Of a DNA stretch of 52,168 nucleotides, positions 15,586 to 22,621 are shown one piece after another; the stretch's first letter is position 1, and every line of letters begins with the position of its first letter. The DNA is taken from positions 1 to 52,168 of the forward strand of contig NZ_FMCI01000390.1 of assembly GCF_900091845.1 (NCBI RefSeq), read 5' to 3'. The position numbers and the translations under genes are program-made. The notes beneath the pieces were generated by a model. It had not been told where the DNA came from. It ran no database searches and was given only the letters and a program-made list of their open reading frames with translations. This stretch comes from Streptomyces sp. SolWspMP-5a-2 (GTDB taxonomy: Bacteria; Actinomycetota; Actinomycetes; Streptomycetales; Streptomycetaceae).

Positions 15586-16800
15586 ATGAGCGCTTCGCAG
15601 CCTTCGTCCCCGGACGCCCCCACTCTCCTCGTCAAGATCTTCGGCAAGGACCGGCCGGGCATCACGGCCGGCCTCTTCGACACCCTCGCCGCCTTCTCCG
15701 TCGACGTCGTCGACATCGAGCAGGTCGTCACCCGCGGCCGCATGGTGCTGTGCGCGCTGGTCACGGAACCGGCCGAGGGCGAGGAGGGCAATCTGCGCTC
15801 CACCGTCCACAGCTGGGCGGAGTCGATGAAGATGCAGGCCGAGATCATCTCCGGGCTCGGCGACAACCGCCCGCGCGGACTGGGCCGTTCCCTGGTGACG
15901 GTGCTCGGTCATCCGCTCACCGCCGAGGCGACGGCGGCCATAGCGGCCCGCATCACCCGGGCGGGCGGCAACATCGACCGCATCTTCCGGCTGGCCAAGT
16001 ACCCCGTGACGGCCGTCGAGTTCGCGGTCTCCGGCGTCGAGACGGAGCCGCTGCGCACCGCCCTGGTCACCGAGGCGGGCGCGCTCGGCGTGGACGTCGC
16101 GGTGGTCGCCGCCGGGCTGCACCGCAGGGCGCAGCGCCTGATCGTGATGGACGTCGACTCGACGCTCATCCAGGACGAGGTCATCGAGCTGTTCGCGGCG
16201 CACGCGGGCTGCGAGGCCGAGGTCGCCGAGGTGACGGCGGCGGCGATGCGCGGGGAGCTGGACTTCGAGCAGTCGCTGCACGCACGCGTGGCGCTGCTCG
16301 CGGGGCTGGACGCCTCGGCGGTGGAGAAGGTGCGCAGCGAGGTGCGGCTGACGCCGGGCGCGCGCACCCTGATCCGGACGCTGAAGCGGCTCGGCTACCA
16401 AGTGGGCGTGGTCTCCGGGGGGTTCACCCAGGTGACCGACGATCTGCGGGAGCGGCTCGGGCTGGACTTCGCGCAGGCCAACACGTTGGAGATCGTCGAC
16501 GGGAAGCTGACCGGGCGGGTCACCGGGGAGATCGTGGACCGGGCGGGCAAGGCGCGGCTGCTGCGCCGGTTCGCCGCCGAGGCGGGTGTGCCGCTGGCGC
16601 AGACGGTGGCGATCGGCGACGGCGCGAACGACCTGGACATGCTGAACGCGGCCGGGCTCGGGGTCGCCTTCAACGCGAAGCCGGTGGTCCGGCAGGCGGC
16701 GCACACCGCGGTGAACGTGCCGTTCCTCGACACCGTCCTGTACCTGCTGGGCGTCACGCGTGAAGAGGTCGAGGCGGCGGACACCAACGTCGACGTCTGA
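15586..16800 (+). CDS. serB: Phosphoserine phosphatase SerB
   Basis: This 404-residue enzyme makes L-serine from phosphoserine, the last step of the phosphorylated serine pathway. Its N-terminal half holds two ACT-type regulatory domains (about residues 12-90 and 100-175). The HAD phosphatase domain follows, with motif I DVDSTLIQDE (nucleophile Asp189 and Asp191), motif II in VVSGGFTQV and motif III IGDGANDLDM. The length and ACT-HAD architecture fit actinobacterial SerB. The ATG at 15586 follows a weak GGTGGG site. A 19-bp perfect terminator at 16835-16873 lies downstream. ACT domains suggest feedback by an amino acid, probably serine. Confidence 0.95.
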   Translation: MSASQPSSPDAPTLLVKIFGKDRPGITAGLFDTLAAFSVDVVDIEQVVTRGRMVLCALVTEPAEGEEGNLRSTVHSWAESMKMQAEIISGLGDNRPRGLGRSLVTVLGHPLTAEATAAIAARITRAGGNIDRIFRLAKYPVTAVEFAVSGVETEPLRTALVTEAGALGVDVAVVAAGLHRRAQRLIVMDVDSTLIQDEVIELFAAHAGCEAEVAEVTAAAMRGELDFEQSLHARVALLAGLDASAVEKVRSEVRLTPGARTLIRTLKRLGYQVGVVSGGFTQVTDDLRERLGLDFAQANTLEIVDGKLTGRVTGEIVDRAGKARLLRRFAAEAGVPLAQTVAIGDGANDLDMLNAAGLGVAFNAKPVVRQAAHTAVNVPFLDTVLYLLGVTREEVEAADTNVDV

Positions 16801-16834
16801 GGCGGCGCGCGGCGCTCACGCCGTCCGGCGCGGG

Positions 16835-16873
16835 CCGGGGGCCCGGCACCTGCGGCAGGTGCCGGGCCCCCGG
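16835..16873. terminator. Long perfect hairpin between convergent serB and sixA-like genes
   Basis: The arms 16835-16853 and 16855-16873 are perfect reverse complements over 19 bp, so the real loop is the central TGCGGCA. It can serve both converging genes. A short tandem of CTCTCGGT (about three copies, 16876-16900) follows directly. Confidence 0.9.
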
Positions 16874-16910
16874 TATCTCGGTCTCTCGGTCTCTCGGTCT
16901 GCGTAACGGG

Positions 16911-17429
16911 TTACTCGGACGGTGCCCAGAAGTCGACCAGCGTGGCGGTGCCGGGCTCCAGCGTCTTCCAGGAGCCCTCGAAGGTCAGGACGGCGAACGC
17001 GGCGGCCGGGAAGCCGCGGCGGGCGAGCCGGTCCCGGGAGTCGCCCTCGGCCTCGCCCGCGAGGATCTCGGCGAGGCTCTGCACCCCCGGGTTGTGGCCG
17101 ATCAGGACGGCGTTGCGGGTGTCGTCGGGGGTCTCGTTCAGCAGCGCGATCAGTTCGCCGGGAGAGGCGTCGTAGATGCGCTCCTCGTAGACGGTTTTCG
17201 GCCGGTTCGGGAACTCGTGGACAGCCAGTTTCCAGGTCTCGCGGGTCCGGATCGACGTGGAGCAGAGAGCCAGGTCGAGGGGGACGCCGGTGTCGGCCAG
17301 CCTGCGTCCGGCTTCCGCGGCGTCCAGACGGCCCCGCTCGGCGAGGGGGCGCTCATGGTCGGTCACCTGCGGCCAGTCGGCTTTCGCATGCCGGAAGAGG
17401 ACGATCCTGCGGGGTTCTGCGACGCTCAT
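16911..17429 (-). CDS. SixA-like histidine phosphatase
   Basis: This 172-residue protein belongs to the histidine phosphatase superfamily. The catalytic LFRHAK motif (RHG position) lies at residues 11-16 (His14). The second catalytic His is in LIGHNPGV at about 111-118. The short size and the RHAKADW motif match SixA-type phosphohistidine phosphatases rather than phosphoglycerate mutases. It is cytoplasmic. The target is unknown: it could be a phosphohistidine protein or a small phosphate ester. The ATG at 17429 gives the expected length. It converges with serB, and the small membrane-protein gene lies 65 bp upstream on the same strand. Confidence 0.9.
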   Translation of the reverse strand: MSVAEPRRIVLFRHAKADWPQVTDHERPLAERGRLDAAEAGRRLADTGVPLDLALCSTSIRTRETWKLAVHEFPNRPKTVYEERIYDASPGELIALLNETPDDTRNAVLIGHNPGVQSLAEILAGEAEGDSRDRLARRGFPAAAFAVLTFEGSWKTLEPGTATLVDFWAPSE

Positions 17430-17494
17430 ACACTCCAGCTTCGCACGAAACAGGCCATGGGGCGCAGGGAGTTGACGTGCCGCTCCGTCGGTGC

Positions 17495-17701
17495 TCAGTG
17501 ACCCAGCAGTTGCTGTGCGCGCTCGACGAGGTGGCTGATCGCCGGGTCGCCCGCCGCCGCCTGGGCGTCGGTGGGGTTGAGCATCAGGGCGAGCAGCGCG
17601 ACGAAGGCCAGGGCGGGCAGGGCCAGCGCCCACCAGGGCAGTCTGATGTCGACACCGCCCCGGTCCGCCGGGTGGTGCCGGGTCTGTGTACTGGCCGACA
17701 T
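17495..17701 (-). CDS. Small single-pass membrane protein
   Basis: This 68-residue protein has a polar N-terminus (MSASTQTRHHPADRGGVDIR), one hydrophobic helix at about residues 22-41 (LPWWALALPALAFVALLALM) and a short polar tail ending QQLLGH. I do not recognise a named family. Codon bias supports a real gene. It lies between the sixA-like gene and the SGM_5486-type micro-ORF, all on the minus strand, with a hairpin at 17839-17865 upstream. The function is unknown. Confidence 0.7.
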   Translation of the reverse strand: MSASTQTRHHPADRGGVDIRLPWWALALPALAFVALLALMLNPTDAQAAAGDPAISHLVERAQQLLGH

Positions 17702-17838
17702 CGCTGCCTCCGCTGGCTTCGGACGGGTCCGGTGGGCGGGCCGCGGTCCCGATGCCGCGGTCACACCCCGACGCTACGGAACGCGCGGCCCCCAACCCAT
17801 CCGGAGATCCACCCACTTGACCCTGACACCCGCCCCCT

Positions 17839-17865
17839 AGGGGATGGGGGGTTAACCCCACCCCT
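17839..17865 (-). terminator. Imperfect hairpin after the SGM_5486-type gene
   Basis: The arms AGGGG-A-TGGGG and CCCCACCCCT pair around the centre GTTAAC with small bulges. It lies about 33 bp past the stop of the minus-strand micro-ORF, so it is a likely terminator of the MFS operon. Confidence 0.55.
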
Positions 17866-17897
17866 GGGGTCAGGTGCGCCGGGCGGGGCGGCCGTGG

Positions 17898-18014
17898 TCA
17901 GGGGGAGGCGATCGTCGCGATGATGCCGATGATCACGAAGATGGCGAAGAACGAACCGAAGACCAGGAGCATCTTCTTCTGGCCGTTGCGGGGATTCGGG
18001 TCGAGCACTGGCAT
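17898..18014 (-). CDS. SGM_5486-family transporter-associated micro-protein
   Basis: This is a 38-residue protein, MPVLDPNPRNGQKKMLLVFG and then one hydrophobic helix (about residues 15-36) ending IIATIASP. It matches the streptomycete family called SGM_5486 transporter-associated protein, as I remember it. It lies 49 bp downstream of a CynX/NimT-type MFS gene on the same strand, the context from which the family takes its name. A hairpin at 18028-18060 separates them. It may be a small membrane subunit or regulator of the transporter. It is easily missed because of its length. Confidence 0.85.
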   Translation of the reverse strand: MPVLDPNPRNGQKKMLLVFGSFFAIFVIIGIIATIASP

Positions 18015-18027
18015 GGCGCCAGTCTCG

Positions 18028-18060
18028 CACCCCCGGCGGGGGACGGGCCCGCCGGGGGTG
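18028..18060 (-). terminator. Hairpin between MFS gene and micro-ORF
   Basis: A perfect 13-bp stem, CACCCCCGGCGGG (18028-18040) with CCCGCCGGGGGTG (18048-18060), closes a 7-nt loop. It may attenuate read-through from the MFS gene into the micro-ORF rather than stop it fully. Confidence 0.7.
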
Positions 18061-18063
18061 AGG

Positions 18064-19593
18064 TCAGCGGGCGGCCTCGTCCTCCACCGTGCGGTTGCGT
18101 CCGGCCAGCACGCCGACCGCCATCTGCGGCACCATGAGGCCCGCCATGAGGGCGATGGGCAGGCCCCAGCCGCCGCTGCTCTGGTAGAGCACGCCGACCA
18201 GGAGCGGTCCGGGGACGGAGATCAGGTAGCCGGCGCTCTGCGCGAACGCCGAGAGCTGGGCGACGCCCGCGCCGGTGCGGGCGCGCATGCCGACCATGGT
18301 CAGGGCGAGCGGGAACGCGCAGTTGGCGATGCCGAGGAGCACGGCCCAGGCCCAGGCGCCCGCGGCGGGCGCGAGGTAGAGACCGGCGTACCCGGCCAGT
18401 CCGCACAGGCCGAGGGCGACGACGATGGGGCCCTGGTGGGGCAGCCGGGTCGCGACGCGCGGGATGACGAAGGCGAGCGGGACGCCCATCACCATCGTCA
18501 CGGCGAGCAGCAGCCCCGAGGTGCCCGCGGAGACGCCCGCGTCCCGGAAGATCTGCGCCATCCAGCCCATGGTGATGTAGGCGGCGGTCGCCTGGAGCCC
18601 GAAGAAGACGGCGAGCGCCCAGGCGATGCGGCTGCGGGTGATCCGCAGGGCGGGCGGGGCGGCGGCGGGGGCCTGCGCGGTCGTGGCCGCGTCCCGGGCG
18701 GTCGTCGCGGGGCCCGGGGCAGCGGCAGCGGGGTCCTGGGCGGTCGCGGGAGGGCCCTGGACGTCCGCGGGGGCGCCGTGGGGGGCGTCCACGGGGTGGT
18801 CGCCCGTCCGGGTCCCCGGCGCCGTCGTGGGGCCGCCGGTGGCGGTGCCGGCGGTGCGCACGCGCGCGGGGTCCCTCCGCTCCCCCGCCCGGCCCCGCGC
18901 GTCGTCGCGGCGGTCGCGCACGAACGGGATCCACGGCAGCACCGCCACCGCGGCGAGGGCGGCCCAGACGCCGAGGCCCGAGCGCCAGTCGCCGCCGAGG
19001 GCGTCGGTGAGGGGGACGGTCACGGCCGCCGCGGCGGAGGTGCCCAGCGCGAGCGCCATGGAGTACAGGCCGGTCATGGAGCCGACCCGGTCGGGGAACC
19101 AGCGCTTGACGATGACCGGCATCAGGACGTTGCTGACCGCGATGCCCATCAGGGCGAGGGCGCTGGCGGCGAGGAATCCGGCCGTGCCGCCCGCGAAGGG
19201 GCGGATCACCAGACCGGCGGTGATGGCCACCATGCCCGCGCAGACCACGGCGGCCGGTCCGAAGCGGCGGGCCAGGCGCGGGGCCATGACGCCGAAGACG
19301 GCGAAGCAGACCGGGGGCACGGAGGTGAGCAGCCCGGCGACGCCGCCGCTCATGCCGAGCCCGTCGCGGACCTCTTCGAGGAGGGCGCCGAGGCTGGTGA
19401 TGGCGGGCCTGAGGTTGAGGGCGGTCAGCACGATGCCCGCCATGAGCAGACGTGCCGTCCACGCGCGCGTGGTGGATCTCGCGTCCGCCGCGCCGTCCGG
19501 CGGGCCCGTGCGTACGGCCGTCGCCGCGGTGGGGTCCGGTCCGGGGGTGCCTATGTGCGGGGACGACGTCGTCCGGGTTTCCTCGCTTACCAT
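18064..19593 (-). CDS. MFS transporter, CynX/NimT type
   Basis: This 509-residue protein has about twelve membrane helices in two halves (about residues 47-225 and 320-495). The segment LNLRPAITSLGALLEEV at 59-75 is characteristic of CynX/NimT (cyanate/nitroimidazole) transporters. A central cytoplasmic loop of about 90 residues (226-318), rich in Ala, Pro, Thr and Gly, is much longer than usual for the family. The ATG at 19593 is chosen; an in-frame ATG at 19602 overlaps the operator. It is divergent from the FadR/GntR regulator across a perfect 19-bp palindrome, which suggests local repression. The substrate is unknown. Confidence 0.9.
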   Translation of the reverse strand: MVSEETRTTSSPHIGTPGPDPTAATAVRTGPPDGAADARSTTRAWTARLLMAGIVLTALNLRPAITSLGALLEEVRDGLGMSGGVAGLLTSVPPVCFAVFGVMAPRLARRFGPAAVVCAGMVAITAGLVIRPFAGGTAGFLAASALALMGIAVSNVLMPVIVKRWFPDRVGSMTGLYSMALALGTSAAAAVTVPLTDALGGDWRSGLGVWAALAAVAVLPWIPFVRDRRDDARGRAGERRDPARVRTAGTATGGPTTAPGTRTGDHPVDAPHGAPADVQGPPATAQDPAAAAPGPATTARDAATTAQAPAAAPPALRITRSRIAWALAVFFGLQATAAYITMGWMAQIFRDAGVSAGTSGLLLAVTMVMGVPLAFVIPRVATRLPHQGPIVVALGLCGLAGYAGLYLAPAAGAWAWAVLLGIANCAFPLALTMVGMRARTGAGVAQLSAFAQSAGYLISVPGPLLVGVLYQSSGGWGLPIALMAGLMVPQMAVGVLAGRNRTVEDEAAR

Positions 19594-19597
19594 AAGG

Positions 19598-19616
19598 CCC
19601 ATCATAGAATGATGGG
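19598..19616. promoter_or_regulatory. GntR/FadR-type operator palindrome
   Basis: CCCATCATAGAATGATGGG is a perfect 8+3+8 inverted repeat lying 5 bp before the MFS start and 60 bp before the regulator start. Its A/T-rich centre and position make it a strong candidate site for the divergent FCD-domain regulator, controlling both genes. Confidence 0.8.
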
Positions 19617-19675
19617 ATGTTTTGCTGTCCATCCCCGGGTCGCCGCCACCCGGTCCCCCCGTGCGAAGGTGTGCC

Positions 19676-20365
19676 ATGCCTCTGAGCCACCCACGCCGTT
19701 CGGTGCTGTCCGAGCAGGTCATCGCCGAACTGCGGAACCAGATCACCTCGGGTGAGTGGCCGGTCGGATCGCGCATCCCGACGGAGCCCGAGCTGGTCGA
19801 GCAGCTCGGGGTCGCCCGCAACACCGTCCGCGAGGCGGTCCGCGCGCTGGCCCACAACGGCCTGCTGGCCATCCGGCAGGGCTCGGGGACCTACGTGGTG
19901 GCCACCAGCGAGCTGGCGGGCGTGATGCACCGCAGGTTCGCCGACGCCGACCCGCGTCACATCGCGGAGCTGCGGGCCACCCTGGAGTCGTCGGCGGCCC
20001 GGATGGCGGCCGAGCGGCGCACCGAGAAGGACCTGGGGCAGCTCGACGCGCTGCTCGCCCGGCGGGAGCGGGCCTGGCGGTCGGGCGACACGGAGGCGTT
20101 CGTGTCGGCGGACGCGACGTTCCACCTCGCGGTGGTGTCGGCCTCCCACAACGACGTGGTGACCGCGATGTACGCGGACCTCGGCGAGGTGCTGCTGGCC
20201 TGGCTGCGCGAGGACGTCGGCTCGGAGCTGACGCCGGAGACGTACATGGACCACGCCCGGCTGGTCGACGCGATCCGCGCGGGCGACACCGAGGCGGCCG
20301 GGGCGGAGGCGGCGAGCTACCCGTTCCTGTGCCGCCCGAGCCGCTTCAGCCCTTCTGGTGGCTGA
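19676..20365 (+). CDS. FadR/GntR-family transcriptional regulator (FCD domain)
   Basis: This 229-residue protein has an N-terminal winged-helix GntR domain (about residues 8-75, with TEPELVEQLGVARNTVREAVRAL and the wing GSGTYVV) and a C-terminal helical FCD ligand-binding domain (about 90-215). The FCD His/Asp metal-site residues lie in ADATFHLAVV and the DHARLVDAI segment. It probably represses the divergent MFS gene through the palindrome at 19598-19616. The effector is unknown, perhaps the MFS substrate. The ATG at 19676 follows AAGGTGTGCC. Its 3' end overlaps the convergent secreted-protein gene by 20 bp. Confidence 0.91.
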   Translation: MPLSHPRRSVLSEQVIAELRNQITSGEWPVGSRIPTEPELVEQLGVARNTVREAVRALAHNGLLAIRQGSGTYVVATSELAGVMHRRFADADPRHIAELRATLESSAARMAAERRTEKDLGQLDALLARRERAWRSGDTEAFVSADATFHLAVVSASHNDVVTAMYADLGEVLLAWLREDVGSELTPETYMDHARLVDAIRAGDTEAAGAEAASYPFLCRPSRFSPSGG

Positions 20366-20684
20366 CCCAGACCGCGCCGACGTCCTTCCAGCAGCGGCCG
20401 GTCAGCCGCACGGTCATGGCCGGTCCCGCGGCCACCGGGCTGCCGTCGCTGCCCACGTCCCACCAGCGGTCGCACTGGACGTGCAGGCTGACGCGGTCGG
20501 TCTCCGGATACGGGTTGTGGCAGTAGGCGGTCACGTGCGAGCCGCGCACCGCGGTGCGGCAGGCGGCTCCGAACAGCTCCGGCGCGGGGACGGGCGTCTT
20601 CACGCGCGCGTGCGGGACGGCCTCGTACGGCAGGGACAGCAAGAGGGCGACGGCGACGGTCGCTGAGGCCGTGCTCCTGGACAT
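20346..20684 (-). CDS. Small secreted protein with four cysteines
   Basis: This 112-residue protein begins with a signal peptide (MSRSTASATVAVALLLSLPY, cleavage near residues 20-26). The mature part holds four cysteines (GAACRT, TAYCHN, HVQCDRWW, TGRCWKD), which could form two disulfides in an exported domain. I recognise no named family. Codon use is coding-like. Its last 20 bp overlap the end of the FadR-type regulator gene on the other strand, so the two transcripts converge through each other. The ATG at 20684 sits before the signal peptide. Confidence 0.75.
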   Translation of the reverse strand: MSRSTASATVAVALLLSLPYEAVPHARVKTPVPAPELFGAACRTAVRGSHVTAYCHNPYPETDRVSLHVQCDRWWDVGSDGSPVAAGPAMTVRLTGRCWKDVGAVWVSHQKG

Positions 20685-20874
20685 GCGCACAAGGGAGACC
20701 TCCTCGGCCGTGCTCGGGAGGGGAGTCGCGCGGTGGGGACGGGTACGCCTCCAGGGTGCGGGCCGTTCGGCCCCCGCCGCCCGGTCGGCTAGGCCGAACG
20801 GGCGATACGCGGGGCGTGCACCGGAGGAGTCAGCCGGGTCCCGCGCCGGCGCACGGCGCGTGGAGGCGCGCACG

Positions 20875-20914
20875 CCCGAGGGCCCGCGCCGGTCGTGCGG
20901 CGCGGGCCCTCGGG
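20875..20914 (-). terminator. Strong hairpin terminator of the fabG-fabI unit
   Basis: A perfect 17-bp stem (20875-20891 with 20898-20914) closes the 6-nt loop GTCGTG. It lies 17 bp beyond the fabI stop codon on the minus strand. Confidence 0.88.
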
Positions 20915-20931
20915 GGTGCTCGGTGCGGCTG

Positions 20932-21699
20932 TCAGGCGCCGATGGCGTGCAGGCCGCCGTCCACGTGGACGATCTCGCCCGTGGTCTTCGGGAACCAGTC
21001 GCTCAGCAGGGCGACGACGCCCTTGCCGGCCGGCTCCGGGTCCTTGAGGTCCCACTCCAGCGGGGAGCGGGTGTCCCAGACGGCGGCCAGGTCGCTGAAG
21101 CCCGGGATGGACTTGGCGGCCATGGAGGCGAGCGGACCCGCCGAGACGAGGTTGCAGCGGATGTTCTGCTTGCCCAGGTCACGGGCGAGGTAGCGGCTGG
21201 TGGCCTCCAGGGCGGCCTTGGCCGGGCCCATCCAGTCGTACTGCGGCCACGCGTACTGCGCGTCGAAGGTGAGGCCGACGACCGCGCCGCCGTTCTGCAT
21301 CAGCGGCAGGCAGGCCATCGTCAGCGACTTCAGGGAGAAGGCGGAGACGTGCATCGCGGTGGAGACCGACTCGAACGGCGTGTTGAGGAAGTTGCCGCCG
21401 AGCGCGTCCTGCGGCGCGAAGCCGATGGAGTGCACGACGCCGTCGAGGGTGCCCAGCTCCTCGCCGACCACGTCGGCCAGCCGCCCGAGGTGCTCGTCGT
21501 TGGTGACGTCCAGCTCGATGACCTTGGCGGGCTTGGGCAGCTTGCGGGCGATGCGCTCGGTCAGCGTGGGCCGCGGGAAGGCGGTCAGGATGATCTCGGC
21601 GCCCTGCTCCTGGGCCAGCTTGGCGGTGTGGAAGGCGATGGAGGACTCCATCAGCACACCGGTGATCAGGACGCGCTTGCCTTCGAGGATTCCGCTCAT
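20932..21699 (-). CDS. fabI: Enoyl-[acyl-carrier-protein] reductase (NADH)
   Basis: This 255-residue InhA/FabI-type SDR catalyses the last reductive step of the type II fatty-acid elongation cycle. The diagnostic Tyr-X6-Lys motif of FabI is present as YDWMGPAK (Tyr154, Lys161). The N-terminal KRVLITGVLMESSIA replaces the classic TGxxxGxG, as expected for this family. It is encoded 5 bp downstream of fabG on the same strand, the same order as mabA-inhA in mycobacteria. It should be the target class of isoniazid/triclosan-type inhibitors. It is cytoplasmic. A 17-bp hairpin terminator follows. Confidence 0.96.
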   Translation of the reverse strand: MSGILEGKRVLITGVLMESSIAFHTAKLAQEQGAEIILTAFPRPTLTERIARKLPKPAKVIELDVTNDEHLGRLADVVGEELGTLDGVVHSIGFAPQDALGGNFLNTPFESVSTAMHVSAFSLKSLTMACLPLMQNGGAVVGLTFDAQYAWPQYDWMGPAKAALEATSRYLARDLGKQNIRCNLVSAGPLASMAAKSIPGFSDLAAVWDTRSPLEWDLKDPEPAGKGVVALLSDWFPKTTGEIVHVDGGLHAIGA

Positions 21700-21704
21700 G
21701 GTGG

Positions 21705-22409
21705 TCAGTGCCCCATTCCCAGTCCGCCGTCAACCGGGATGACGGCTCCAGTGATGTACGACGCGTCGTCCGAGGCGAGGAACCGCACCGCCGCGGCGAT
21801 CTCCTCCGGCTGCGCGTAACGGCCGAGCGGCACCTGCGACACGATGCCCGCGCGCTGTTCCTCGGTGAGCACCTGCGTCATGTCGGTGTCGACGAAGCCG
21901 GGCGCGACGACGTTGAAGGTGATGTTGCGCGACCCCAGCTCACGGGCGAGGGAGCGCGCGAAGCCGACGAGCCCGGCCTTGGAGGCGGCGTAGTTCGCCT
22001 GTCCCGCGGAGCCGAGGAGACCGACCACCGAGGAGATCAGGACGACGCGTCCCTTGCGGGCGCGCAGCATGCCGCGGTTGGCCCGCTTGACGACACGGAA
22101 GGTGCCGGTGAGGTTGGTGTCGACGACCGAGGTGAAGTCCTCCTCGGACATGCGCATCAGGAGCTGGTCCTTGGTGACGCCGGCGTTGGCCACGAGGATC
22201 TCCACCGGGCCGTGCTCGGCCTCGATCTCCTTGTAGGCCTGCTCCACCTGCTCGGTGTCGGTGATGTCGCACTTGACGGCGAGGAAGCCGGCCGGCGGCT
22301 CTCCCGAACGGTAGGTGACGGCGACCTTGTCGCCGGCGTCGGCGAACGCGCGGGCGATGGCGAGGCCGATGCCCCGGTTTCCTCCGGTGACGAGAACCGA
22401 GCGGCTCAA
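21705..22409 (-). CDS. fabG: 3-oxoacyl-[acyl-carrier-protein] reductase
   Basis: This 234-residue classical SDR reduces 3-oxoacyl-ACP with NADPH in fatty-acid elongation. The motifs TGGNRGIGLA (residues 8-17), ANAG (74-77), catalytic Ser127, and YAASK (Tyr140, Lys144) are all present. The C-terminal YITGAVIPVDGGLGMGH is typical. The best start is a TTG at 22409, with AAAGGGTGAT upstream at good spacing and no better ATG or GTG in range. It is 5 bp from fabI, so the two form a mabA-inhA-like operon. The divergent promoter region contains a 10-bp inverted repeat at 22488-22554. Confidence 0.95.
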   Translation of the reverse strand: MSRSVLVTGGNRGIGLAIARAFADAGDKVAVTYRSGEPPAGFLAVKCDITDTEQVEQAYKEIEAEHGPVEILVANAGVTKDQLLMRMSEEDFTSVVDTNLTGTFRVVKRANRGMLRARKGRVVLISSVVGLLGSAGQANYAASKAGLVGFARSLARELGSRNITFNVVAPGFVDTDMTQVLTEEQRAGIVSQVPLGRYAQPEEIAAAVRFLASDDASYITGAVIPVDGGLGMGH

Positions 22410-22487
22410 CGGATCACCCTTTCGATAGCGGTATGACAGCCCCGCCCGAACACCTGCATGACAGGCGGGTTCCTCGAAAACCTATCG

Positions 22488-22554
22488 GTAGGGACCCGGC
22501 CCCGGAGAATCGGGCACCGACAGGGACATCAGGGCGTCACTGTGGGGTCCCTAC
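22488..22554. promoter_or_regulatory. Inverted repeat in the fabG/tldD divergent promoter region
   Basis: GTAGGGACCC (22488-22497) and GGGTCCCTAC (22545-22554) are perfect 10-bp reverse complements 47 bp apart. They could be paired operator half-sites for a looping regulator, or the arms of a stem. The regulator is unknown. Confidence 0.45.
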
Positions 22555-22621
22555 AGAAACGGGCGGCCGGTGCGACATCATCGGAGCGACCACCGGTCAC
22601 GACAGGCAGGGAGAGACCTCG

